Origin: Macrostomum hystrix
Taxonomy: Eukaryota > Platyhelminthes > Macrostomidae
Assembly: GCA_950097015.1 (NCBI GenBank)
Contig: CATNEN010000011.1
Location: 2,092,001 to 2,156,000 of the forward strand
DNA length: 64,000 bases
Direction of reading: 5' to 3'
Under the pieces are notes generated by a model. It ran no database searches. It was given only the letters and a program-made list of their open reading frames with translations, and was not told where the DNA came from. The translations under genes were made by a program, and so were the position numbers. The first letter of the stretch is position 1, and each line of letters starts with the position of its first letter. Below, one piece after another: positions 34,001-46,832 of the stretch.

Positions 34001-36424
34001 TGGACTCGGGCAGAAGGAAGTCGCACTTGCGAACGCTAGAAACCCTTGCACCCTCCTGCTGAAACATCTCGGCATTCTCATCCAGCTTGTTGGCTTTCTC
34101 TGTGTACTTATTTTCCAAATGGAGCAGAATGATTGGTATGAGTAGGTTGCATGGTATTAGGCCCAGCCAAATGAGCACCTCGCGAACGTAGGTATTGACG
34201 TACAGAAGGAACCCGAACCAGCTCTTGTTCAGGGCCTCTTGGCCAGCTTGGGTTTGCAGGAACTTTGCCGAACTGTTCCTTGCAGCTAGCTGAATGCAGG
34301 AAATGTCACCGTACGTTGGCAGTCTAAGTAGTAAATATTCAACTGTCGTCTGCTTGTTGAACGAAGTGTCCAGTTGGTGAATATTCATCACTGTCTGCGC
34401 TGCGAACATCTCGCAGGTGCTCGCCAGCTGTTCCATCTCAGCTGCGTCCACGGTCATGTTCGGGATGGTAGTGAAAGCCCGCAGTACGCTGGCACAGTAG
34501 AGACCAAGAGGTACCACATCGAACTTCTCCTGCCGCAATAGAATCTCTGTGAGCTTGTGGCGACCCGTGAATATCGACCACATGACCAGCGTGTCCATGG
34601 GGTGCCGCATATAGTCCCCTTGAGCCTGAAATTCTGCATCGCGGTGGGCGCGCAGCTTGAAGTTTGAGCACTTCTGAGCATAGAAGCGAGTGAAAGCTTC
34701 CCTGTCAAGCTTGTGGTCATTGACGAAGTTGTTGGTCAGATGGCTTACAATGCCATTGTTCCCTCGGTTTGGCGTGTGAACGTACAGCTCGTCGATGTGC
34801 TCCTCAATCTGAGCTCGAATTTCGAACCAAACTAGACCGCAAGTCATGATTCGCTCCAGCATCACGTTATCCTCTCTGAATAGTACGTATCTCACTATGT
34901 TGGAGCTGGTCTTTAATAGGACATCCTTGTTGCCAGGATCTAGCAGTACATGAATTGCTTCTGTCTGCAGCAGTTTCAGTACTACGTCCTTGAACTCTAT
35001 AAGATCTATTTTGTCATCCTTCTCCAGCTTGGAGAGAAGCTCAGCCTCTTCCTGCGTGGACAAGTTGTCATAGCTGATCTGGCACAGCTGATACTCATTG
35101 TCCACAGCATCCAGAAAGTTAAGATATTGCTGGAACTGCGGGTCTTGGAAGAGTTCACTGAATGACTGCGCCTCGCTCTTAGTCATCTCCTGGGTGAAGA
35201 AGTACGCCAGGTCACTCATGAGAACGACACTACCCAGCCCAAGCACCTGATCTATGACGGTCTTCTTACTGTCCGACTGAATGTCAACAAATGCACCATT
35301 GTTGAGTAGCAAGGCGGTGATGTTGCGATTCTGGTTGATCACGGCGATGTGCAGTGCCGTCTTACCCTCGTAGCCCTTCAGGTTGACAACGTCCTGATTG
35401 CAGTTATCTAAGAGTGTCTTCACGTGAACTGCCGAATCCTCAAGACAGGCTCGGTGCAATGGACTGTTGCCTTGTCGGTCACTGACGTCGACGTCAGCCC
35501 GGCAAATTTCTAAAATGTATTGGCGAACTTTTTTATCAACCATGCCAAACTGGTACCTAAAAGCAGGTTCACAATGGGCAGGTGAGACTTACTCAACAGG
35601 CAAGACAGCACGTCGATAGTTGGGAATCCACACGCTCGATGCAGCGGATACTCGCCGCTAGGCAGTGGAATGTTCGGATTGGCGCCAAGGGCCACCAACT
35701 TCCTCATCGCTTGCGTCTGCTGGCTCTCCACGGCATAGTGCAGTGGAACATAGTTTTCGAGGTTCTTTTTGTTAAAATTCACTCCCTTATTGTGCAGGAT
35801 GTCCAGAACATGCAAGTGGCCATCAGCGGCAGCGATATCTGACAATGTCTGGTTGCCTCTCTGACACTCGTACAGGTTTTTTTCCGTTAGCATGGACTCG
35901 AGTTTATCCAGGTCCCCATCGTAATAGGCTCGCATAAACGGTGTCACAGGTGTATCATCCTTCCGCTTAACTGATGGCGACAAGCTCGGGGTGATGACGA
36001 GATTCCGGAAAAAGCCCGGAGGCCGTATGTTGCGAACGTCTCGCAGCGGTCTGGAGTTGCGACGCTTCTGGAGAGCCGACATGTCACGACCCGTGTCCAC
36101 CGACTCGCCAGTGTTGGACGAGGCTGAGGCGAACCTCTGCCTGCGCTGCGGCTGCTGCTGCTGCTCCTGGGGCTTTGGCTGAGTCTTCTCCTGCTGACGC
36201 TTGAGGCCGGAGACATCGTCGGTGTCCTCGACGCGAATGGAAATTCCAGCGCCTGGAGAGACCGGCTTTCCACTGTCCATAACTGCTTGAGGCGTCAATA
36301 AGTTCTGCTGCTGCTGCTGCTGCACCACTGAGTACTGCCTGGGCAGCAAAGGTCGATGGCGCAGGCTAAATTGACGGGCGCCGTTTTCGCTTCGCGCCGC
36401 TTTGGCACCAGCAGGGCGCGGCAT
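31092..36424 (-). CDS. TRP cation channel with N-terminal ankyrin repeats and melastatin (TRPM)-like core
   Basis: Four exons: 36424-35593, about 35527-33380, 32917-32551, 31791-31092; about 1,348 residues. An in-frame TGA lies just before the ATG. Residues 1-160 are a Gln/Ser-rich cytosolic tail. About 160-380 are ankyrin repeats (YVPLHYAV, EYPLHRAC, NSPLHRAC, KTALHIAV). Then comes a long helical region with TRPM-like pre-S1 features. Six membrane segments follow: S1 about 884-904, S3 WNIIDLLALLSAVIGFAL, S4 about 985-1010, S5 about 1022-1050, S6 around 1120-1145. A TRPM2-like TRP helix follows (LWQFERHELIEEF...LPPPF). The exon 3/4 pore region lacks the TRPM FGQ filter and reads FYSMVGEYS. 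No NUDT9-like enzyme domain is seen after S6. Exons 2-3 and 3-4 join cleanly. The exon 1-2 join is uncertain: the strong GTAAGT donor (35592) finds an in-phase acceptor only at a weak AAAAAAG (35528). Not a typical TRPM, which starts with MHR/SLOG domains; perhaps related to the CED-11 type. Confidence 0.88.
31893..32223 (-). repeat. tRNA-derived SINE, family A (TRP intron 3), diverged
   Basis: The minus-strand head has the B box (complement of 'ggaatcgaacc', about 32159-32169) and an A-box-like part near 32200-32215. The far body matches the family 'cacagccgcagct' near 31919. Several internal changes mark it as older than the copies at 32975 and 57566. Confidence 0.8.
32975..33288 (-). repeat. 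tRNA-derived SINE, family A (TRP intron 2)
   Basis: Nearly full copy. Minus-strand A box within TTGTAGCCCCGTGGTTAGAG (near 33258-33278) and B box GGTTCGATTCC (near 33218-33228). Body motif 'gttaagtgtcttgctaaagg' near 33172-33191 on the plus strand. It fills most of the 462-bp intron. Confidence 0.88.
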
Positions 36425-38084
<1,660 letters not shown>

Positions 38085-40925
38085 GCCGTGGAGACAGCAG
38101 AGACTGGGTGAGGGAGACAGTGGAGACTGGGTGAGGGAGACAGCAGAGACAGGGTGAGGGAGACAGAAGAGACTGAGTGAGAGAGACAGCAGAGACTGGG
38201 TGAGGGAGACAGCAGAGACTGGGTGAGGGAGACAGCAGAGACTGGGTGGGGGAGACAGCAGAGACTGGGTGAGGGAGACAGTGGAGACTGAGTGGGGGAG
38301 ACAGTGGAGACTGGGTGGGGGAGACAGCAAAGACTGGGTGAGGGAGACAGCAGAGACTGGGTGGGGGAGACAGCAGAGACTAGGTGAGGGAGACAGCAGA
38401 GACTGGGTGGGGGAGACAGCAGAGATTGGGTGAGGGAGACAGCAGAGATTGGGTGAGGGAGACAGCAGAGACTGGGTGGGGGAGACAGCAGAGACTGGGT
38501 GGGGGAGACAGCAGAGACTGGGTGAGGGAGACAGTGGAGACTGAGTGGGGGAGACAGCAGAGACTGGGTGAGGGAGACAGCAGAGACTGGGTGAGGGAGA
38601 CAGCAGAGACTGGGTGAGGGAGACAGTGGAGACTGGGTGGGGGAGACAGCAGAGACTGGGTGAGGGAGACAGCAGAGACTGGGTGAGAGAGACAGCAGAG
38701 ACTGGGTGAGGGAGACAGCAGAGACTGGGTGGGGGAGACAGCAGAGACTGGGTGAGGGAGACAGCAGAGACTGGGTGAGGGAGACAGCAGAGACTGGGTG
38801 AGGGAGACAGAAGAGACTGGGTGAGGGAGACAGTGGAGATTGGGTGAGGGAGACAGCAGAGACTGGGTGAGGGAGACAGTGGAGACTGGGTGAGGGAGAC
38901 AGCAGAGACTGGGTGAGGGAGACAGCAGAGACTGGGTGAGGGAGACAGCAGAGACTGGGTGAGGGAGACAGCAGAGACTGGGTGAGGGAGACAGCAGAGA
39001 TTGGGTGAGGGAGACAGTGGAGACTGGGTGAGGGAGACAGCAGAGATTGGGTGAGGGAGACAGCAGAGACTGGGTGAGGGAGGCAGCAGAGACTGGGTGA
39101 GGGAGACAGCAGAGACTGGGTGAGGGAGACAGCAGAGACTGGGTGGGGGAGACAGCAGAGACTGGGTGAGGGAGACAGTGGAGACTGAGTGGGGGAGACA
39201 GTGGAGACTGGGTGGGGGAGACAGCAGAGACTGGGTGAGGGAGACAGCAGAGACTGGGTGGGGGAGACAGCAGAGACTAGGTGAGGGAGACAGCAGAGAC
39301 TGGGTGGGGGAGACAGCAGAGATTGGGTGAGGGAGACAGCAGAGATTGGGTGAGGGAGACAGCAGAGACTGGGTGGGGGAGACAGCAGAGACTGGGTGGG
39401 GGAGACAGCAGAGACTGGGTGAGGGAGACAGTGGAGACTGAGTGGGGGAGACAGCAGAGACTGGGTGAGGGAGACAGCAGAGACTGGGTGAGGGAGACAG
39501 CAGAGACTGGGTGAGGGAGACAGTGGAGACTGGGTGGGGGAGACAGCAGAGACTGGGTGAGGGAGACAGCAGAGACTGGGTGAGAGAGACAGCAGAGACT
39601 GGGTGAGGGAGACAGCAGAGACTGGGTGGGGGAGACAGCAGAGACTGGGTGAGGGAGACAGCAGAGACTGGGTGAGGGAGACAGCAGAGACTGGGTGAGG
39701 GAGACAGAAGAGACTGGGTGAGGGAGACAGTGGAGATTGGGTGAGGGAGACAGCAGAGACTGGGTGAGGGAGACAGTGGAGACTGGGTGAGGGAGACAGC
39801 AGAGACTGGGTGAGGGAGACAGCAGAGACTGGGTGAGGGAGACAGCAGAGACTGGGTGAGGGAGACAGCAGAGACTGGGTGAGGGAGACAGCAGAGATTG
39901 GGTGAGGGAGACAGTGGAGACTGGGTGAGGGAGACAGCAGAGATTGGGTGAGGGAGACAGCAGAGACTGGGTGAGGGAGGCAGCAGAGACTGGGTGAGGG
40001 AGACAGCAGAGACTGGGTGAGGGAGACAGCAGAGACTGGGTGGGGGAGACAGCAGAGACTGGGTGAGGGAGACAGTGGAGACTGAGTGGGGGAGACAGTG
40101 GAGACTGGGTGGGGGAGACAGCAGAGACTGGGTGAGGGAGACAGCAGAGACTGGGTGGGGGAGACAGCAGAGACTAGGTGAGGGAGACAGCAGAGACTGG
40201 GTGGGGGAGACAGCAGAGATTGGGTGAGGGAGACAGCAGAGATTGGGTGAGGGAGACAGCAGAGACTGGGTGGGGGAGACAGCAGAGACTGGGTGGGGGA
40301 GACAGCAGAGACTGGGTGAGGGAGACAGTGGAGACTGAGTGGGGGAGACAGCAGAGACTGGGTGAGGGAGACAGCAGAGACTGGGTGAGGGAGACAGCAG
40401 AGACTGGGTGAGGGAGACAGTGGAGACTGGGTGGGGGAGACAGCAGAGACTGGGTGAGGGAGACAGCAGAGACTGGGTGAGGGAGACAGCAGAGACTGGG
40501 TGGGGGAGACAGCAGAGACTGGGTGAGGGAGACAGCAGAGACTGGGTGGGGGAGACAGCAGAGACTGGGTGAGGGAGACAGTGGAGACTGGGTGAGGGAG
40601 ACAGCAGAGACTGGGTGAGGGAGACAGAAGAGACTGGGTGAGGGAGACAGTGGAGATTGGGTGAGGGAGACAGCAGAGACTGGGTGAGGGAGACAATGGA
40701 GACTGGGTGAGGGAGACAGCAGAGACTGGGTGAGGGAGACAGCAGAGACTGGGTGAGGGAGACAGCAGAGACTGGGTGAGGGAGACAGTGGAGACTGGGT
40801 GAGGGAGACAGCAGAGACTGGGTGAGGGAGACAGCAGAGATTGGGTGAGGGAGACAGTGGAGACTGGGTGGGGGAGACAGCAGAGATTGGGTGAGGGAGA
40901 CAGTGGAGACTGGGTGAGGGAGATC
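38085..40925. repeat. 23-bp minisatellite with an 897-bp higher-order repeat
   Basis: About 123 copies of a 23-bp unit ('gagactgggtgagggagaca' plus 'gca'), with variants gtggag, ggggga, agatt, gaagag. The same series of variants recurs at exactly 897 bp (39 units): the pattern starting at 38401 recurs at 39298 and 40195, and the rare 'gggaggcagc' at 39078 recurs at 39975. Unbroken minus-strand frames of about 1,015 and 963 codons are by-products. Confidence 0.97.
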
Positions 40926-42016
40926 GCGTATTTCATGATGCAGAGAAGGCAGAAACCTTAATTTAGCAGTCCTCTGATACGGGTATGCATCAGTATAAAA
41001 TCCATATGGAGATGGCTGTAAGCAGATGAGGTGCATGGTTAATTAATTAATCCACAGTTCTTTTCAACCATCAGGTTTATTATCCAGAAAATGTATATTA
41101 CACACTGCACGCACGTACTCTTCGGTAAAGCTCCAAAGAACTATGTAGAGGTCGGGTGCAAAAGAGAAGCCATTTATTTTTCAATGCCAGTTAGCTCTGG
41201 TCAGTTCTGCCGAACTAAAAATCAGATTGTACTTTACAACTCGCTCGCTCCCTATCTGAAAGCACAAAAATACTTTATTTCACAACTGATGTGAGTTTAG
41301 CACTAGAAAACTTTGAGCAGCAAGCGAACTCAAGTTCAATAAAGTGGTTAGAGATTAGAGTTTGCATTTGTTTGGCTTGAAGAAACACACAGACGCCTAA
41401 AATAGTCACTTAACATTTGAGCAGGAAAACTTTTGTCAGGTGTGCGGGGTCGTTCGCCCGATTCTCTTCATAAAATGACCGATTCTGAGCAGGGCAGGGC
41501 TTTGTTAAAAACGCCATCTGAATGTGCAGCGTGTTATTGCATGAGTGCGTGCGCATACAATTGACTCAACAATTCTATGCTCATTGGCTCAGTGTTATAA
41601 TAATACTTGCCTTGTGCACAATGCGACTCTGGGCCGAGTTGCGTTGCCAAAACATTGCACCGGGGCTGGGGGTAGGTGTTTTGAGCGCATTCTAAAACAC
41701 CCCCCCTGTCTGTGACCCAGTATTGATTCTGCTGTGTGACACAGGCCTGAGCTCATTGGCTGGGCTAGCTGAGCACAACTGCTCAGGAATCTCAAATCTC
41801 AATCTCAACAACTACAAAGCGTGCAGCGAGCGGGCGAGAGACGTTGTGCGAGGGAGAATTAGTTGTGAAGGCGTTATTTTTACAAGCGAAACGGACATTG
41901 GCTAGGCGCCTTGACTAACAGTGATCAACAACGCTTTTGAGAAGACTGGCGCTTATTTGGGATTGCTTGCTGTAGGGAAAATCAACTCAGATCGGACAGG
42001 AATTTAACGCTTCAAT
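40926..42016. other. Upstream region of the CRAL-TRIO gene
   Basis: No gene recognised. A 67-codon frame at 41091-41294 has no known feature. The final part should contain the promoter and 5' UTR of the gene starting at 42017. Confidence 0.4.
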
Positions 42017-45000
42017 ATGAGCAGCTCGACAGCAGAATCCGGCTCCGGCGTGCGTCATCAGCAGCTAATTAGCGAGCTGCGAAACCGATTAACGGACGTT
42101 GAACCTCTGCCTGGGGAGAACTACTTCCAGGAGGACGACACGTGAGTAGACTTTGAGCACTGTTGACAAGTGAAATTTTTGACAACACAGATCTACAGAT
42201 AACACAGATCCATAGACAACACATGCCCATAGACAACACATGCCCATAGACAACACATGCCCATAGACAACACATGCCCATAGACAACACAGATCTATAG
42301 ACAACACATATCCATAGACAACACAGATCTATAGACAACACAGATCTATAGACAACACATAACCATAGACAACACATACCCATAGACAACACATGCCCAT
42401 AGACAACACATACCCATAGACAACACATATCCATAGACAACACAGATCTATAGACAACACATACCCATAGACAACACATACCCATAGACAACACAGATCT
42501 AGAGACGCAGCTACTCACTGAGCCCATAACTCCCAATGTCCTATTGGCAGCCTAGTTCGCTTCCTCAAAGCCCGGGATTGGAATCTGGATGCCACTGAGA
42601 AGCAGCTCAGGGAGGCGGTGACATGGCGCCGATCTTACAAACCGCTGACTGTCGACTGTCGCTGGTGTCACGAGCAGCCAGGCTATCACAGCATGGTCAG
42701 ACAAATTAAATAACCTTTTTTCTGTCTAGATACTAGGTTTTGAGGTCCGTGTATGTCTCACTCTCTTCTCTACTCTAATTACGAATTTGAATGGTCGTAA
42801 TAATAATTACACTTGCTGGAGGGCTGCAGCCAGCGAGGGAGCAATTCCGCCCATTTTGCTGACTCCTGAGCACACACTCAAACAATATTGTACGCAGGCA
42901 CACGCTCACACAGCTGTGTACATCTGCCCTGACTTTCTCATCGTCAGGCAGTGTACACTCTCACTGTGACTTGGAGGTTGGCCCTCAAGGGTGTAAATTG
43001 CACGTCAAGCCCCCAAAGCCTTCTCTCCGCGGCTGCGACCAAAATCAAATAAATGTGGCCTCGCCGCGGAATCGAACTCAGGGACCTTGATGCGTTAGAC
43101 CCCTCTGCCACTCACCCCATTGAGCACTCATAGAAGTTCTCCAACTCTGAAACTCACACAATGTCAATCTGTCAATGTCGTCTGCTCAAATATGCTCAGA
43201 AAAAAAACACTGTCGGCATTGATGAGGAAATTAGGGCGGCTAGAGGGATTCGTGAGAGGAGGCAGTTACGCATGATGGAATGTTTGCAGTTAGCTCAGGC
43301 TGTAAATAGTGCGTATTTTCTGTTGGCTATCTCAGGAATGCACTTAAACCAATTTTTCTCTCCTCTCCCTCTTCGTCTCTTCGACCCTCTACTCTCTTCT
43401 CTTGTCTTCTCTGCTCTCGTAAAAATAATTTTTTTTCTGATTCACTTTCCGCTTCTTGTCATTATTTCACAATTTCCTTCTCATAACAACTCTCCCTCTC
43501 TCCTCTCTCCTCTATTAATCCTCCATTTTTATTTTTGCTCCCTCCGTCTGAGCCAGAGAAACGCAGAAACGCAGGGTACAGACTTGTGCATCCAAACTGA
43601 TTTGGCCAAAGAGCGAGAGAGAAAACTATCTGAGGATTAACGATATGTAATGACACCCAGTTTTTGGTTAAAATATCAGCATTAGCTATGAGGGATAGAT
43701 AATTCTGAGACTGTGGGATTGCTAATTTCACGCTAGAAAAACGCAACCAATTCTACGGCATTACGACAAGAATTTCTCATACTTATGGTATTATTTTAGC
43801 TCATTTTTTACGCACAAACATTCGCTAACTTACTACTAATTGGACCAAATCTATCAGTAGTTTGGAGGAGCATGATTTTCTAATCCAGACTCGATAGATG
43901 ATCAGTAAAGAATTGTAGGAGCTGCTAGCTTGGGGTCTATATTTTCTTAGAAAATAGGACATTTTTGGCGCAATTTTTCCTTCTGGGTAAAGTCCACTGT
44001 GGTATTTCAAATACCCGCTGCCTCCTTCCCAATAGCTCTCTAATCGAATGGAAATGAAATTCGTGCTTGATAGCTCGACAAGTGGGATCAGGGCTGCATT
44101 CGAGGACTGGGTTTGATCAGTTCGATTTATTTCTGCTTACTGGTTTCTTAATCTGTTATTTCCACTGGAGAATTCCCAGATGAACCAAATGCAATTGCTG
44201 CTTTCTGAGGCGTGATTTTGAGTAGGGTTTGAGTCCCCTTCAAGACTGGGAGCTGCTTTTCGGTTTGATCTTTTGCTGCCAATATCCATGCATCTGTCTC
44301 TCTGGTTATTTTATCCTTTCCTGGTTTGTTCATTGTGCCGACCTCAGCAGCAGCTAGAAGGCATAAAATGACACTAAACCTGCTCGAGAAGGGCCAGGTG
44401 TGCAGCCGGCAGCACAGCCGCAGCTATTGCGCGGCGCATCTGAAAGCTGCGTACGGCTGTTCAGTCCATGGACTGGGGGGGACGCCACACCCACCCTCAA
44501 TTACCCCAGCTGATGCTGGTACCCATATAATAGCTAAGTGAACTGAGACAATGTAGAGTAAAGTGTCTTGCTAAAGGACACAAAATTTTCCGGTCGGGAA
44601 TCGAACCCCCGACCCTCTAAACCTAGGTTTCACACAGGAACTGTACACTCTCCGTGGCCTTACTCATAGCAATGATCAGTGCCCATGATAGCCATTGCAT
44701 CGCCAACCTTTAAACACCTTAAACAGAGGCAAGTTGGATTTGATGAGGCCGGCCGGCCGGTGATCTACTCCTGCTTCTCCCAGGCTGACGCCGTTCGCAA
44801 CACTGTCGAAGATTCCATTGCCCACTGCACTTACCTCATGGAGAATGCCAAGAGAACTATGGCGCCAGGAATCAACACCTGGACGTTTGTCATCGACTGT
44901 ACAGGTAAGTGCAGCGATTGGGAGTTTTTCAACATCCAGAGTTAAAAACTTTAGGCTTTACGACTGTCAGGCAATTGCTTAGAAAATCGATTGCAGCGAT

Positions 45001-46832
45001 GGTCTTCAGAAGGGCCGGTGGCAGTGTGGTTTAACGCGTTCGCCTCACGCACCAAAGGTCCCTGAGCTCCAGAACAGGCGAGGCCACATTCATTTGGGGG
45101 CGCAGCCGCGGAGAGAAGGCATGGGGACTTGTCGTGCAATTTGCGATTGAAGGGCGATTCTCTGAAGCGATTCAAGGGCGACAGAAGGGCGAATCTCTGA
45201 AGCGATTCAAGGGCGACAGAAGGGCGATTCCCTGAAGCGATTCAAGGGCGACTGAAGGGCGATTCTCTGAAGCGATTCAAAGGCGACTGAAGGGCGATTC
45301 TCTGAAGCGATTCAAGGGTGACAAAAGGGCGATTCCCTGAAGCGATTCAAGGGTGACAAAAGGGCGATTCCCTGAAGCGATTCAAGGGCGACTGAAGGGC
45401 GATTCCCTGAAGCGATTCAAGGGCGACTGAAGGGCGATTCCCTGAAGCGATTCAAGGGTGACAAAATGGCGATTCCCTGAAGCGATTCAAGGGCGACTGA
45501 AGGGCGATTCCCTGAAGCGATTCAAGGGTGACAAAATGGCGATTCCCTGAAGCGATTCAAGGGCGACTGAAGGGCGATTCCCTGAAGCGATTCAAGGGCG
45601 ACTGAAGGGCGATTCCCTGAAGCGATTCAAGGGTGACAAAATGGCGATTCCCTGAAGCGATTCAAGGGCGACTGAAGGGCGATTCCCTGAAGCGATTCAA
45701 GGGTGACAAAATGGCGATTCCCTGAAGCGATTCAAGGGCGACTGAAGGGCGATTCCCTGAAGCGATTCAAGGGCGACTGAAGGGCGAATCTCTGACGCGA
45801 TTTTATTGCTATCAGCTATACAGATTAGCTCAGCGGATTGACTGTCTGATTCGATGTCAATCTCAATTGGAGGGCAAACCTCCAAGGCACAGTGAAGTGT
45901 ACACTGCCTGACACTGCCTGAAGTCAGAGCAGATGTACACACCTACAATATACAGTATTGTGTGCGTGTGTGCTCAGGAGTCAGCGAAATGGGCAGAATT
46001 GCCTCCTCGCTGGCTGAGGGTCTAGTGTCACCAAAAGATGTGCCATTGCCCGCAGCCCTCCTGCAATTACCATTCTGGTTATTATTACCATGGTCTCCAT
46101 TTACAATGTCCCAAAGGCCTCAGCCTGCCCCAATGCAATCCGGGCTTCGCCAACGGAGTCGTCAGCGTGTTCAGCAACTTCTACCCGGAGCAGATGGAGC
46201 GCATTGTATGCGTGAACCACAGCAGCCTATTCCACGGAGTCTGGAACGCCATGAAAGTGTTCGTGGACGCGAGGACCGTCAAGAAGATGAAATTTGTCCG
46301 CGGCAAAGACAAAATGCAGAGAAAATTTCGCGAACTTTTCGGCGACAAGCTGGCCGCCTGGCTGCTGGAGGAGATCAGACTCAACAAGCTTGACCCGCTG
46401 CCTGAGACGCAGGAGCGCTTCTGGGAGGCTCCGATGCGGCCGGGACAGCACGACCCGCGCGGCTGCTCCGACTACGTGGAAGCTTTTGTCGATCCGTACT
46501 TCGTCAACCTGGCCCAGCGAGGCGAGGCCGCTGTCGCCAAGCCGCACCCGAACCTGGCGGACCAGCAGACAGGCAGAATCGCCGCCTACGTGCCCAGGGC
46601 TTCCAGGAAGAAGTCAAACAGTAAGAAGCATCAGCAGCAGCAGCATGCTGTGCCCGAAGCTTCAAGCTCTGATTCGCCAGCAATCCCCGAGCAGGAGCTG
46701 CTGGCCGCCTACGGCGTGGCTCCAGTGTCTGTTGACGAACTCGACGATAGCGACAACAGCTCGGATGAAGACAGGCGCATCGAAGGCAAAGACAGCAGCA
46801 GATCCTCCAAAGCGAATGGGAAAGGAAAGTAA
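42017..46832 (+). CDS. Sec14-like CRAL-TRIO lipid-binding protein (4 exons)
   Basis: Cytosolic lipid-binding or lipid-transfer protein of the Sec14 superfamily; the ligand (phosphatidylinositol, tocopherol or other) cannot be read. Exons: 42017-42141, 42551-42695, 44727-44904, 46117-46832. Phases match at all joins; 1,164 nt, 387 residues. Exons 1-2 form the CRAL-TRIO N-terminal helical domain (LVRFLKARDWNLDATEKQLR...VTWRRSYKP). Exon 3 begins the lipid-binding fold (GFDEAGRPVIYSCFSQADA ... NTWTFVIDCTG). Exon 4 continues with SVFSNFYPEQMERIVCVN, SSLFHGVWNAMKVFVDART and KMKFV. This is the conserved Sec14 gate and floor region (FYPE, W..mK.fvd..T..K). The C-terminal 90 residues are poly-Gln/Ser and acidic (DELDDSDNSSDED), likely disordered. 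Introns 1 and 3 hold minisatellites and introns 2 and 3 hold SINEs. The exon 4 acceptor is weak in pyrimidines but is the only in-phase AG that preserves the fold. Confidence 0.92.
42180..42505. repeat. 17-bp minisatellite in intron 1 of the CRAL-TRIO gene
   Basis: About 19 copies of 'acaacacatgcccatag' with the alternative 'acaacacagatctatag'. It starts about 35 bases after the donor and ends about 45 before the next exon. Confidence 0.94.
42797..43118 (-). repeat. tRNA-derived SINE, family B, nearly full (CRAL-TRIO intron 2)
   Basis: The minus-strand head has an A box (TGGCAGAGGGGTCTAACGC, near 43093-43111) and a B box (AGTTCGATTCC, near 43069-43079). The whole body and an (ATT)n-type 3' tail at 42797-42810 follow. 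The best single copy for defining this family. Confidence 0.9.
43119..44389. other. Rest of CRAL-TRIO intron 2, unique sequence
   Basis: Contains a pyrimidine-rich stretch around 43360-43520. A 159-codon plus-strand frame (43161-43640) runs through it, but its composition is low complexity and no domain is seen. Confidence 0.4.
44390..44625 (-). repeat. tRNA-derived SINE, family A, head truncated (CRAL-TRIO intron 2)
   Basis: Body nearly identical to the copy at 57566-57872. The minus-strand B box is present (near 44600-44610) but the A-box side is lost. It ends about 100 bases before the exon 3 acceptor. Confidence 0.85.
45010..46090 (+). repeat. tRNA-derived SINE, family B, split by a nested minisatellite (CRAL-TRIO intron 3)
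   Basis: Head (GTGGCAGTGTGGTTTAACGC, B-box-like GAGCTCCAGAAC) and first body part run to about 45140, ending 'ttgtcgtgcaatttgc'. The second body part resumes near 45865 with 'aacctccaaggcacagtg' and continues to 'agccctcctgcaattac' and an ATT-rich tail. In the uninterrupted copy at 53732-54032 these parts are about 20 bases apart. The SINE tail ends about 25 bases before the exon 4 acceptor. Confidence 0.88.
45141..45805. repeat. 35-bp minisatellite nested inside a SINE
   Basis: About 19 copies of a 35-bp unit ('gggcgattccctgaagcgat' plus 'tcaagggcgactgaa'), with 'gggtgacaaaat' variants that alternate in a regular order. The left edge grades out of SINE body sequence ('gcaatttgcgattgaagggc'). 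Confidence 0.94.

Noticed and set aside
43161-43640. 159-codon frame in CRAL-TRIO intron 2
   Set aside because: Driven by a pyrimidine-rich stretch and without any family signature.
46038-46116. Extending CRAL-TRIO exon 4 upstream to the ATG at 46038
   Set aside because: That stretch is SINE B tail sequence. The in-phase acceptor at 46116 gives an uninterrupted Sec14 fold with exon 3.
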